DNA from: Acorus gramineus
Lineage: Eukaryota > Streptophyta > Magnoliopsida > Acorales > Acoraceae
Direction of reading: 5' to 3'
DNA length: 64,000 nt
NCBI GenBank assembly: GCA_030737835.1
Contig: JAUJYN010000029.1
Coordinates: forward strand, 1,002,897-1,066,896
Below, one piece after another: positions 54,136-64,000 of the stretch. A program made the position numbers and the translations under genes. How positions within the stretch are numbered: the stretch's first letter is position 1; every line of letters begins with the position of its first letter. Below the pieces are notes generated by a model. The model did not search any database and was not told the origin of the DNA. It saw only the letters and a program-made list of their open reading frames with translations.

Positions 54136-57100
54136 TGTCACGCCCCAGGCGTCCCCGAGACGTGGCAAAATAAATATAATATCAGCTATCAATACCTGAG
54201 GTCAATAAGGACACCAAAAACAATACAAGAGGTGACAAAGCAAGATAATGATAACTGACTGAAAAGCGGAAGCATAATATATAACAATGTCTGTAAATCA
54301 AAAACATTATTACAGACCCGAATACACAATCAATGTCCTGTGGAAGCCAAGTCTAGACCAAAGAAAATACAACCTGTGCCACATGCACAATTTACAAGGC
54401 ATAAATGACTCTAGGAATGCTGACAGCCTCACACTCGCCACCCGTCGGCAGAACGCTCCACGCCCATAAGACCACGCCACAGGAAATCTCCAGCTCCACG
54501 CCCAACACTGCCCCTGAAAAGAAACAGTATGCGAGGGGTGAGCTACAAGCTCAGTGAGTGGCTGGAAACCAATCACCATTCTACAGTTCAATACATAATC
54601 AATTCCCTTTTTCAAGGAAAAACATGGGTAGAAACCCAAGGATAACTGGGTCACGCGGCGGCGCGACCAACCTCACCCCCACCCTCACTCCCGAAGGGAG
54701 TCTTTTGGGACTTATGGGGAGAGACCATACCGTCGGTCGAAGAGACCCAGATTTACTGGTCTAGAGACCATACCGTCGGTCGAAGAGACCCGGATTTACT
54801 GGTCTACTCAACACTACTGGATCATCTACATCTAGACAATCGCCCAATGATGTCCTTCAACATCGATCACGAGACCGGACCCAACAACTATGGGAACGGT
54901 CGAACAACGAATGGGTCACGAGGCGACGTGTCTTCGCCTCATCCACACCCTCACTCTTGAAAGGAGACATCTTGGGACTTTGGGAAGAGACTTAGACTGC
55001 TCTACACCCCTGGTCCACCGGTAGCCTCTCCCCACTCCGTAGCTTACCTGGTATACTCCCACGATCAGCACTGTCCGAACACATCAGAGGTACCTACAGA
55101 TGGGAGCCCTCTATCAGGATAGCCTGTCTAACGCCGGGGATGTCACTACACGGATCCAACGAAGGGGAAAACGATTCCACACTCGCGACATCATTCATTA
55201 ACCCTCTCCCGGGTAGTATCTGCAACCCGATCTCCTAAACTCGCCGCTCTACACCCTTGGTCAACCGGTAGCCTCTCCCACCCTCGTGGCCTCCGCCTAG
55301 TCCTCTGACAGGTATAGCCAACGCCGGGGAGTTCCTACATCGGATCCAACGAAGGGGAGAACGATCCCATGTTCGCAAAGCGAAACCCAATGGAAAACAA
55401 TCACTCTCGATACTCGCTCATCGAGATATCACACACATGCATAACAGCAACCAACACAATAGTCATAGTCCCTAAACGGGAGTAACTACACAAGCTAGTG
55501 GGTCGTTACATCGCCGACCCACCACACCCTCACCCTCACCCTCAAAGGGGTGACATGGGCCTTTTGGGACTAACTAGACTGCTATTCACCCTTGGTCCAC
55601 CGGTAGCCTCTCCCCACTCCGTAGCTTACCTGGTATACTCCCACGATCAGCACTGTCCGAACACATCGGAGGTACCTACAGATGGGAGCCCTCTGTCAGG
55701 ATAGCCTGTCTAACGCTGGGGCTGTACTACACGGATCCAACGAAGGGAAGAGAACAGCCTACCCACACGCATGCGATCCTCTTGGATCCGTCGACATCGC
55801 TTCCTAACATTTCTAATGTCATGAATTCTCAAGAATTCCTCCAGGGCGCATAACTAAGATGCGGGGAAACATATATTATAACAACAAGGTTATAATATTC
55901 TCTAAGGCATGCTTATCACAATATGCTCACATTTGAGTTAAATAAATTAAACTAAATGGGAACATGCATGGTTCAGGGCAAGGTGTCTAGGCATGCATCG
56001 GCCGCTATACATGATATAAGGGTGCATATCCCAAGCATACAAAGTCTAAGGTGGCATGGATACATCATATTGATCATGCATAAATCAAGGCGTTTAAGTA
56101 CAGGACATGGTGTCCAGGCACGTACGGCCTCTATACACGATACATGGATGTATATTCCCTAGCATGCAAAATATCTACATATTAGTTAGGGGGCCCCATC
56201 GATGCGCGACGCGCGTCTACGCGGGTCGAGCGCACCCCTAGAGAGGGGGGGGAGATTGGAATCGAACCACTCACCTTACGACCCAGGACCTCACGCATCC
56301 CATCCGACGAGATCTGCAAGGTAGGGGCATCCAACTAGTGAGAAACAACACAATTTACACATAGAAATCATTAGAAATACCCCATACTCGGACAAGCATG
56401 CATACGGGCTCGCACGCATGCGAGCACGCACGTACGCACGCGAGTCCGAGTGCCCCGACACCTACCCGAACACTTGGGCAGCCACACGCATGCCCCCCCG
56501 CACGCGCACGCACGAATGCGCACGCACGCACGCACCCCAGCACCATCGGCGCACTGCCGCGCGCCTGCCCGCGCTCCCAGACGCGCTGCCGCGCGCACGC
56601 GCACGCTCGCGCGCGCTCGTGCGCACCCCGCGTCCAGCCCTCGCACCCCCGCGCGCACTGCGCCCTCCGCGCAGCACCCCGCGCACGCACGTGCGCGGGC
56701 GCACCGGTCCCCAGCCCCACGCCCAGGCACATGCCCAGGCGCCCTACCCGCGCGCGCGTAAGCTCGCGCGCATGCCCGCGCGCACTCGCGCACACCCCCG
56801 CTCGCGCCAGCACCCGCGTGCCCACTCCGCGCGCACCCGTGACTCGCGCGCACCCGCCCGCGCGCGTCTACGCGCCTGCCAGAGCCTGCCAGCGCTCGCG
56901 CCTGCGCGCGCGCCTGCGCGCGCCCAAGCCATCTCAACCTCTTTTTAACCTTTCCCAACCCCTCACACACACCCTAACCCATCTACCTAGCATGCATGAC
57001 CTCCCTAACATCCCCTTAAGCCATGAAAACCAAGAAAAGAAGGGGAGGAGCTCACCTTGGAGGGGGAACGAAAGGGGGAGGTTCGGGGGCCCTCGACGCA

Positions 57101-57858
57101 CCCGCGACCACCTCAACCGCCACCACCAACACCACCACCCTCCTCAGCCCTCCCATGGCTGCAAATCAGGGGGGGATAATCATGGAAAGGAAGCTTGAGA
57201 GAGAGGGGAACAAACAACAACACATGAACAAACCCTCTTCTTCCTTCACCATCTCCATCTCTTCTTCTCATTGAGACATTAAACCAAACACTTGGTAGGG
57301 GGGGGATTTGAAAGAGAGAAGGAGAACCAGCAGAGGTTGACGTGGGGGTTTGGGAGGGGAGAGAGAGAGAGATATTTATCACAAATATCTAAGGAGGAAA
57401 AGACCTAGTCGCCCTTTGACTAGAAATTCTGCGCATGCTTCACTGGAACAGCCATAACTTCCTCGATATAGCTCCGAATTGCACAATTCCAATTCCGTTG
57501 GAAATCCAAGAGGATTATCTACAACTTTCATGTTCATGCCAAGATCAAATAATCTCTCTAGCTATTCCGAAATTAGAGCTAAACATAGAACAGGGCTGCT
57601 GCCAGAATTTCCCTCCCCGGGGTATACTTGGAAAAATACCCATAACTTTTTTTACAAGAATCCAGTTGACCTAATTCCACTTCTGTACGAAAGCTAACTC
57701 AAAACTGGAAATCTCATAGTAAACTCATATTTAAACCTCTTCATCTTGGATTTTAACAAAATCAAATCCAAATACCAAATCAGGAATACATAACTTCTAG
57801 GAAAAATTTATGTACCCTAATTTTCAAACAGAGCACTCCAAATGACACAGGCACAACA
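54136..57858 (-). repeat. M 5' LTR (G3 class), 3723 bp
   Basis: Complement of a G3 LTR with the GACGCC end deletion shared with X. Acceptor near 54518, CCCTCA runs, GAATTC dyad 55823-55838, exon-like 39-nt block near 56274-56312, CpG tract 56395-56930, donor GTGAGC near 57050, U3 matching L1. Ends with the complement of TGTTGTGCCTGTGTC at 57858. A short local duplication (GGTCGAAGAGACC..GGTCTA) is at 54735-54805. Confidence 0.88.
56395..56930. repeat. CpG/CpA-rich tract in M LTR
   Basis: About 535 bases of CGCACG/CGCGC-type sequence. ORFs up to 266 codons on the plus strand and 199 on the minus strand overlap and come from composition. Confidence 0.78.
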
Positions 57859-58213
57859 TGTTTAGTGGTCCCGGGTTGGAGGTCGCCTGGTAAGGGCTCG
57901 GGGCAGAAGCGGTTGGGAATATTGGATTCGCGGGGGAAGGTGGGGCAAAGGAAAAGAGGCTTGGACTTGGATTTACCGAGAAGCCGGGTGTTGGTAGTGT
58001 ATTGGGGGTGGGGCAAGCCTTGGGGGTCTTAACAAGAGTTTCCTGTTTAAAGGTGCTGGCCTGGTGATAGTCGGTGAGGTCATTGAACATATCCTCGACC
58101 GATTGGAATCCTAGGGTAGCCATCCTCTCCTCTAGGTGGCAGAGGAATTGGGCAGTTTGGTCTCCCTGGTTGTCTTTCTCCTTTACTATTTTCTCCTGGG
58201 TATAGTCCTCCAT
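57859..58213 (-). pseudogene. gag: T element: gag N-terminus
   Basis: ATG at 58213 starts MEDYTQEKIVKEKDNQGDQT. It has a helical, charged N-terminus (LCHLEERMATLGFQSVEDMF) and then a Pro/Ser/Phe-rich stretch, as in Tat/Ogre gag. It is cut after about 118 residues by the LTR of M. The frame continues, with a gap, at 53732. Confidence 0.7.
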
Positions 58214-58985
58214 GGTGTGAATATGGAAAAGCCTAGGTGTAGATGAATGCAGATTAAAGCAGTAAATAAAGCGATAAAGGGTTGCGCAGCTGTGTGCGGC
58301 TTAAAGCAGTAAAGGGGTGTGTAGCTGTGTTCGGCTTAAAGCAGTAAATGGGTGCGTAGCTGTGTTCAGCTTAAAGCAGTAAATGGGTGCGTTGCTGTGT
58401 GAGGCTTAAAGCAGTAAAGGATGTTGTAATGCAAAGTAGAGGAGGGTCAGACTTGAGGGGTGAGGAATCTTAGCTTTCCTAGAGGGGTGATGGCATTCTA
58501 GTCAGGTTTATCGAAAGAAAGCAGAAGAGGATTACTTTTTGTTGTCTTTCACAAGGGAACTCCCACCATGATCTCCAGGCTGTCGATATCGGATTTCGGG
58601 AAAAGGAAAAGGGGGGTTTGTTGGGGGGATGCTCCGGGAAGCCTTCCTCCCTCTCTTCCTCCTCCTCTGGTCCTCTGGGGTTGTGCCTGTGTGGGGGTTC
58701 TTTGAAGGCTCAGGGTTGGAGAGCTGCACCTTGGCATGGTCGATCGGATCATCTCTCGGAAGGGGTGGTGGGGGGTTTCGTTCCTGGCTGAGGCGGCCAA
58801 CAGGTCCTCAGGAGGATTCAGAGGTTGTTGTGATCGCCACCTGCTTTTTTAAAAAAAGCAGGAAAAGTTGGGGTGGATTTGGTCGCCTTTGTGGGGGAGT
58901 TTGTGGGGTCTCCGCTCTAAGAAACGGGTATGCCGTATACAGAGGTGAAGATAGGGATCCTTTTCTGCTTCGAGAACCTGACTAA
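58214..58985 (-). other. T element leader with a 35-bp tandem repeat
   Basis: Noncoding leader between the T 5' LTR end and gag. TTAAAGCAGTAAA recurs at 58301, 58336, 58371 and 58406, exactly 35 bases apart, with a first copy at 58254 carrying a 12-base insertion. ORFs at 58549-58985 on either strand have no recognisable domain. I could not identify the PBS with confidence. Confidence 0.6.
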
Positions 58986-59202
58986 AGGAGAATTGGGACT
59001 GAGGTGGGCTAGGGAAGGGCCGGCTAGTTGTATTTAGCCGCCTGGTGGGGGGCGGCTAGTTGGGAGTAGCCGCCTGGTGTCTGGTTCAATTTGGGCAGAA
59101 CCTGGGTAGGGTTTGATTTGGGTGTTTGGCAGAGGTTAAGCTAGGTTTAACCTTGGTTTTGGAAAGTGGGTTTCTCTCTCCCTTTCTCTCTCAAGGGTTT
59201 TT
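58986..59202 (-). repeat. T element, end of 5' LTR (copy C)
   Basis: Matches 1-205 (GGGCTAGGGAAGGGCCGGC and following) and 12301-12460. The match stops at TCTCTCAAGGGTTTTTG, where it is fused to LTR R through a few shared T/G bases. The exact LTR terminus is uncertain by about 20 bases. Confidence 0.6.
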
Positions 59203-59320
59203 GTGTATTTTGTGGTATTTGTGTATTTTACTCACCAAGTGGGTTACCCTGTCTTGCAGATCTTGACGGACGGTCGCGCGACGACCCGGTTACCGGTGAG
59301 TGGGACAACCCAACCCAGTT

Positions 59321-59359
59321 GGGAGGCGTTATATGCGCTTGGGCATATACCGTCCTCCC
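59321..59359 (+). promoter_or_regulatory. Two-tier stem-loop in R
   Basis: GGGAGG/CCTCCC outer; TATATGC/GCATATA inner around GCTTGG. Against Q (TATACGC/GCGTATA) one C-G pair became T-A on both sides, a clear compensatory change. Confidence 0.75.
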
Positions 59360-60173
59360 CTGGGGCAGCATAGTTAATATTAACGGTTATATGTAATCCA
59401 TGCAAGCATGATTAGTGTGTAGAATGCATGCCACCCTAGACTTGTATGTTAGGGACTTGCACCCTTAGGATATGTGTATGAGCCGTGCATCCTGTCACCT
59501 CGTTATCATGCTAGGAAAGCCTCGACCTATGCATGCGTCCTATTAGTTTGATTTATTAAATTAAATGCAGACTTAAGATATTTTTAGCATGCCTTGGGGA
59601 ATATTAAGGGGGCCTTGCGAGGTCAACATTGAGACCCGGGCTAGGGTACTCCATGTTCCTTGTTTGGTTGGCGGGATGTCCTATATCGGGACCTCAGGTT
59701 GCCCTCCCAAGGTTTCTTTTCCTCATTATTATCTTATGTATTCCCCGCATCTTGGTTATGCGCGCTGGAGGAATTCTGAAGAATTCAAGACATTAGAGTT
59801 GTAGAGATGTGTTGTCAGCGGATCCGAGTGGATCATATGCGATGGATAGGCTGTTTTGTTCCCTTTGTTGGATCCGTGTAGAGACTACCTCAGCGTTAGC
59901 AAGGTCGTCTCGTGCAGGGGCTCCCATCAGTAGGCACCTCCTGATTTGGTAGACGGACTGTGCTGAATGTGGGAGTGGCCAAACGGCCTACGGAGTGGGG
60001 AGAGACTATCGGTGGACCAAGGGTGACCAACAGCCTAGTCAGTCCCAAGAGCCTATGTCACCTATTGAGGGGTGAGGGTGAGGGTGTGGTGGGCCGGCGA
60101 TGTGGCGACCCACTGGATTGTGTAAGGATGATTATCAGCCTATTAAGTCCCAACATCATTTGTCACCTATTGA

Positions 60174-60195
60174 GGGGTGAGGGTGAGGGTGAGGG
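60174..60195 (+). promoter_or_regulatory. G-quadruplex-type motif in R
   Basis: Four G runs (GGGG, GGG, GGG, GGG) separated by three TGA loops. A neighbouring one is at 60069-60093. Confidence 0.7.
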
Positions 60196-60751
60196 TATGG
60201 TGGTTCGGCGATGTAACGAACCCCCGGATTTGTGTTGTTTATGCCATTTTGAGGCTAGTGACTTGATTAAATGTGGTTAATATAAACTGTGATGCATGGG
60301 TTGTGCTATTCACTGAGCGTGTGGCTCACCCCTCGCATAATATTTTTCTTCAGTGATTACCGAGGCGGACTTGAAGGAGGAGCTTCCCGAGCGACTACAC
60401 CAGTAGCGGAGTAGCGCCACGTCCCTCGAGTTTTGAGGCCATCAGCATCCTTTCTTTTATTGTATGTATATATTTCTGTGCTTGGGCACCCAGTTTGGAT
60501 TGTATTTGGATGTATGTGTATATATTGGCTCTCACAGGACATATGATTATGTATCGAGTCTGTAAAGTGTTGTTGATTTACAGATTCAGTCTTTTGCTTC
60601 CGCTTTCTGTGTATACATCATGTCAGCCTTTTTGTTGTCTGTGTTGTCTTTTTAGCTGTTGTTTATGGTATATTATTGATCTCTTGTATTGACTGCTGAT
60701 ATCATGTATACCCTTGCCGCGTCCCGGGGACGGCCGCCCTGGGGCGTGACA

Positions 60752-61686
60752 CCCCACACTATAGGTGTTTTAACTTATACAATATAAACAAGAGCAACAA
60801 TACACATAAATTGCAGACAATCATTTGTATAAGTCAGGCCTACCTATGTCCCAATCCACAGGTAATCCAACTTATTCCATACAAGCAATGATAAGAAAAC
60901 AAATTAAGAAAAACAATATTCATCCAAATTGTACAAGTAAGGTCTACTTATGTCCCATACCATAAATGGGTCAACTTATACAACACAAAATGGGAAATTA
61001 TGACAACAACAAAACTAATGACATTCCTAACATTAGGAATAAAAATTAATTTACCACAATGCACATTCACGAATTTGATGTGTCTTTCACATCGCCATTA
61101 GAAACATAAATAACATTCTCAAATGTTGCAAACGCTTAGCCACGTATAACGTTGAAAGCAAATCTCAATCTCTTTGGTGCGCTTTTCAACGTGCGCTTAA
61201 TCCACCAAAATTTTGTCATAACAAAAATAAACAAACGGTTAGAATGAAAACCCTATATGCAATGCATCTTAACATGCCCTAAGCCTATCCTAGGCTTCAA
61301 AGGAAATTCTCCTATAGGCCACCTTAAGATCCAAAAAGATAACTACACATAAAAGATTACCCTAAGCTCCATAATCAAAACTCTAGGGTAACCAAAATAG
61401 CCCAACCAGATTTTTCTATAAGATAGCAAAACTTAATCTCCTTAGGTTATTCGAGCTTAGACCCTAAACTCAACAGGTCAACTAAGATGCCATAACCTAC
61501 AGTCTAAGAGTTGAACCTATGCTCTGATACCACTCTGTATCAGAGCCAGATAAAAATACATCTACTCCATAACTCCAAAGGATAATTAAGCCTAAGCTTA
61601 CAAGGAATCGTAAGCCTAAGCACTAAGCCAACTAATATATCCATAACCTATAGTCCAAGGGTTGAACCTGGCTCTAATACCACTCT
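60752..61686 (-). other. Leader region of an unrecognised minus-strand LTR element (Z)
   Basis: AT-rich with no long ORF. Two ~120-base stretches resemble each other (GTCAGGCCTACCTATGTCCC near 60834, GTAAGGTCTACTTATGTCCC near 60947). PBS-like TGGTATCAGAGC (61521-61532) and TGGTATTAGAGC (61671-61682) on the minus strand each lie beside CCATAACCTA..GTTGAACCT, i.e. a ~150-bp duplication. No gag is visible, so the family is not identified. Confidence 0.5.
61671..61682 (-). promoter_or_regulatory. Primer-binding-site-like sequence of Z (with upstream duplicate)
   Basis: TGGTATTAGAGC next to the LTR-like border TATAACGCCCCCGAAT. The perfect version at 61521-61532 is 150 bases further into the element. 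Confidence 0.6.
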
Positions 61687-62032
61687 ATAACGCCCCCGAA
61701 TCTACGGCCCTATTTTGAAGCGTGAAATCCAGTTGCGTTAATTTAATTTCTCAAATCTCAGAGTTCTATTTTTTTTTTATATATCCAAGGAACAAAAGAA
61801 ACATCACCATATTTATACATCAATTGTCAAGGCTAAAATCCAATACAATTTCAATATACATCGGAAAAACATGAATTTATATATATCCACACTATCATAC
61901 ATATGGGTCATCTACATGCCAAAGAAATGACCAACGCCTTCTACACAGGTCTAGTGCTCCGGGAATCATTATCTTGATTGCTACTACACGAGATCCATCA
62001 ATCTAAGCCCTTAACCTAAAAAGGGGAAATAA
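61687..62032 (-). repeat. End of the 5' LTR of Z, interrupted
   Basis: In plus orientation it begins TATAACGCCCCCGAATCTAC, similar in style to plant LTR borders starting TGTAACGCCCC. Cut at 62032 by the next LTR. No ORF. Confidence 0.5.
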
Positions 62033-62458
62033 TGTTATATATGTGTCACTTTTAACCTTCTGGTAACCGTTGGACCATTCTGGCAGTTTTTTGGTTTTTT
62101 TCGTTTTTCGATCGGAACCGCTAAAATTTCGGGCTGTTAGCTATCGCTCTGAGATTGAGAGCTCCGATTGAAAATGTAACTGCATATTATGTGTCCTGGT
62201 GCCATTCCAAGCCGCTCACGAAAATTTCGTCGAATTCTGGTAACGTTTCAGAATTTCACAGTTCCGGGACGTATCCGGGTTTTGACCGAGCGAGAAGTCA
62301 TTGGGGGAGTGGACTTGGTCAAAGTGGCCCATAGACTTGGTCAAACCCTTTTGTTTTTATTTGTGGTTGAGTTGACCTAAGTCAAAACCCACTTAAACCT
62401 CATTAATCAAGCCTTAAACCCTAATTAACCTTGATTACCCTAATCTAAGTGAGTTGGC

Positions 62459-62466
62459 TATATAAG
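62459..62466 (+). promoter_or_regulatory. TATA box of the G1 LTR promoter
   Basis: TATATAAG about 430 bases into the LTR, followed by the leader zone with CT-rich stretches. Other copies have weaker versions at the same place (TACTTAAAAGG near 8436; CTTTAAGTCC on the minus strand near 42507). Confidence 0.65.
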
Positions 62467-62989
62467 TGAAATCTAAAAATTTGCCCCCCCACTATTCATC
62501 TTCTTCCCCAACTCATTTTCTCTCTCCCCCTCTCTCCTTTTCTTGGTTTTGAGCCACCTAGAGTTCTTGAAGCTTAAAACTCAAAACATAGAAAGGTTAG
62601 ATCCGGTCCCGATCTATCCCCCGGTGTTCTCGGATTCGAGTTCCGACAAGTTTGGCCCCCTCTAACCCCCTCTATTCTCCCCTATTTTCAGCCCCTTTTG
62701 AGGTAGGAGGAGGTCTTGGTGGTGGAGATCCATTGGGAGGCGTTTCGGTGCACGAAGATCCTCCGGTTCCCTTCCTTTCCTCTCCTTTCCTTGGGTAAGG
62801 GTTCTTTCCCTCTTTTTCATGTTTAGATGCATGTTAGGAGGGTGGGGTTGAGTGAGGAGGGCGGCTGGTGGCTGACGGTGGTGGTTGGGGCGGTCGGAGG
62901 CCGTTGGTGGCCGGTGGGTGGTGGTAGAGGTGCTCGGGCAGGGTGGTAGTCTGCCCCGGGCAGGATTGCAGCACAGGCGCAGCAGGCAG

Positions 62990-63440
62990 CGCAGCAGGCG
63001 TGCAGTGCCAGGGGGCGCGCGCGCGTACGCGCGGGCGTGCGCTCGGGTGGCGCAGGCGCGGGTGTACTGGCGTGCTGGGCGCTGGGCGTGCTAGGCGCTG
63101 GGCGTGCTGGGCGCTGGGCGTGCTAGGCGCTGGGCGTGCTGGTCGAGTGGGTGATGCGAGCGGTGGTGCGTGCGGGGTGCGTGGCGAGGCGAGCGGTGGT
63201 GCGCGCGGGGCGAGGCGCTAGGCGCGGGGCGTGAGGGTGCGCGCGGGCGGCTGTGCTAGGGCGCAGTGAGCGCGTGGTGCACCCGGGGAGCTCGGCGGCG
63301 CGTCCTGGCGTGCGGGCAAGGGCTCGGCAGGGCGCCTGGGTGCACGGGCTGGGACGCGGCGGTGCATCCGGGGGCGGGTGGCCGTGCAGATGGTTGCCCG
63401 GTGGTCCGGGAGTGAGTCGGGGTGCTCGGGCTAGCGTGCG
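62990..63440. repeat. CpG-rich tract with GCTGGGCGTGCT units
   Basis: At 63068-63145 the unit GCTGGGCGTGCT(A/G)GGC is repeated about five times; the rest is GCGCGGG-type sequence. Same location between donor and acceptor as in the other G LTRs. Confidence 0.75.
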
Positions 63441-64000
63441 TGCGGGCCGTATGTACTTTTGCCCAAGTGTTGGGTACTTTTGGAATATTTTTGTGTATTT
63501 TGTGGTATTCGTGGATTTTACTCACCCAGTTAATACCCTGTCTTGCAGATCTTGACGGACGGTCACGCGACGACCCGACTACCGGTGAGTGGGACAATCC
63601 AACCCAGTAGGGAGGCGTATACGCACTTGGGCGTGTACCGTCCTCCTTTGGGGCACCATGGATTATGTTAACTTGTTGTAGCGTGAAATCCATGCAAGCA
63701 TGAAAAATGTAGAATGCATGCCACCCTAGACTTGTATGTTAGGGACTTGCACCCTTAGGTTGTGTAAGAGCCGTGCATCCTGTCACCTTGTTATCATGCT
63801 AGGAAGCCTCGGCCTATGCATGTGTCCTACTAATTTAATTTGTTAAATTAAATGCTAGAATATGTTTAAATTGCATGCCTTAGATAATATTATAGGGAGG
63901 GGCCTTGCGAGGTCAACATTGAGACCCGTGCTAGGGTACTCCGTGTTCCTTGTTTGGTTGTCGGGATGTCCTATATCGGGACCTCACGCTGCCCTCCCAA

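Larger units (their letters stand above)
59203..60751 (+). mobile_element. Truncated G1 LTR (R): 3' half only
   Basis: Starts just before the exon-2 acceptor (TTACTCACC..CTGTCTTGCAG) and runs to the LTR end at 60751. Exon-like 59260-59295, stem-loop 59321-59359, module 59604-59735, GAATTC dyad 59771-59786, G4 motifs 60069-60093 and 60174-60195, acceptor TTTTTCTTCAG ending at 60353. No TSD, because the 5' side is lost. Confidence 0.85.
62033..64000 (+). mobile_element. G1 LTR running off the right end of the window
   Basis: Starts TGTTATATATGTGTCAC. It is the best copy for promoter structure: TATA box TATATAAG at 62459-62466, pyrimidine-rich exon-1 leader, donor TTGGGTAAGG near 62794, CpG tract 62990-63440, exon-like 63549-63584, stem-loop 63611-63646 (one G-T wobble), module from 63893. 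Whether it is a solo LTR or the 5' LTR of an element lies beyond the window. Confidence 0.88.

Noticed and set aside
58254..58430. CRISPR-like array
   Set aside because: Units are directly tandem with a 35-base period and no unique spacers, in a plant nuclear retroelement.
58629..58985. 118-codon plus-strand ORF next to the T leader
   Set aside because: No domain. It lies antisense to the leader of T and overlaps minus-strand ORFs of equal quality.

Overview
The window is a stack of nested LTR retrotransposons from a large plant (angiosperm-type) nuclear genome. The basis is Ty3/gypsy gag and pol domains, initiator-Met-tRNA primer-binding sites, polypurine tracts, TG..CA LTR ends and 5-bp target-site duplications (TSDs). 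I see no low-copy host gene that is clearly functional. The species cannot be named from the sequence. The only long intact retroelement ORF is one gag (5471-6829). Everything else coding is broken.

Two element groups dominate. (1) A Del/Tekay-like group (call it G) has very long LTRs of about 2.7-3.8 kb that start TGTTAT or TGTTGTGCC and end ..CCCTGGGGCGTGACA. Three sequence classes are visible: G1 (TGTTATATNTGTGTCACTTT), G2 (TGTTATGCCTGTGTCATTTG) and G3 (TGTTGTGCCTGTGTCATTTG). (2) One old Tat/Ogre-like element (call it T) lies on the minus strand and is spread over almost the whole window. Its 3' LTR is at 12301-13107 (plus a duplicated piece at 1-690). An opposite-strand plant-mobile-domain gene is at 13792-19451. 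Its pol and gag are at 49022-53732 and 57859-58213, its leader at 58214-58985, and the end of its 5' LTR at 58986-59202.

Layout: 1-690 T LTR piece; 691-12299 minus G3 solo LTR (L1) split by the young plus-strand element Q (3326-11428, TSD CCTAT); 12301-13791 T 3' LTR and 3' region; 13792-19451 plant-mobile-domain gene, with solo LTR I (15252-18977, TSD GGTTT) in its intron; 19452-46004 minus G2 element N, which carries solo LTR LT (19656-22458, TSD CAATC), solo LTR S1 (28370-32169, TSD ACGCC) and the complete minus element P (33261-42957, TSD CTCTT); 46005-49021 LTR remnant W with short solo LTR X (46050-47253, TSD TAAGT); 49022-53732 T pol/gag; 53734-57858 start of a minus G3 element M; 57859-59202 T gag start, leader and LTR end; 59203-60751 truncated G1 LTR (R); 60752-62032 leader and LTR of an unrecognised minus element (Z); 62033-64000 a G1 LTR running off the window.

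The most interesting signal is inside the G LTRs. Every sufficiently complete copy carries what looks like a spliced leader: a GTRAG donor, a long first intron, a 36-39-nt exon starting ATCT, a second GTGAGT donor followed at once by a two-tier stem-loop whose stems covary between copies, a second intron with G-quadruplex-type and GAATTC-N4-GAATTC blocks, and a strong acceptor. In most copies the first intron is a CpG/CpA-rich alternating purine-pyrimidine tract. In S1 it is replaced by unrelated AT-rich sequence while both splice sites remain. Q and P also share an internal structure in which the reverse-transcriptase core is missing and replaced by LTR-like sequence, so the recently active subfamily appears non-autonomous.
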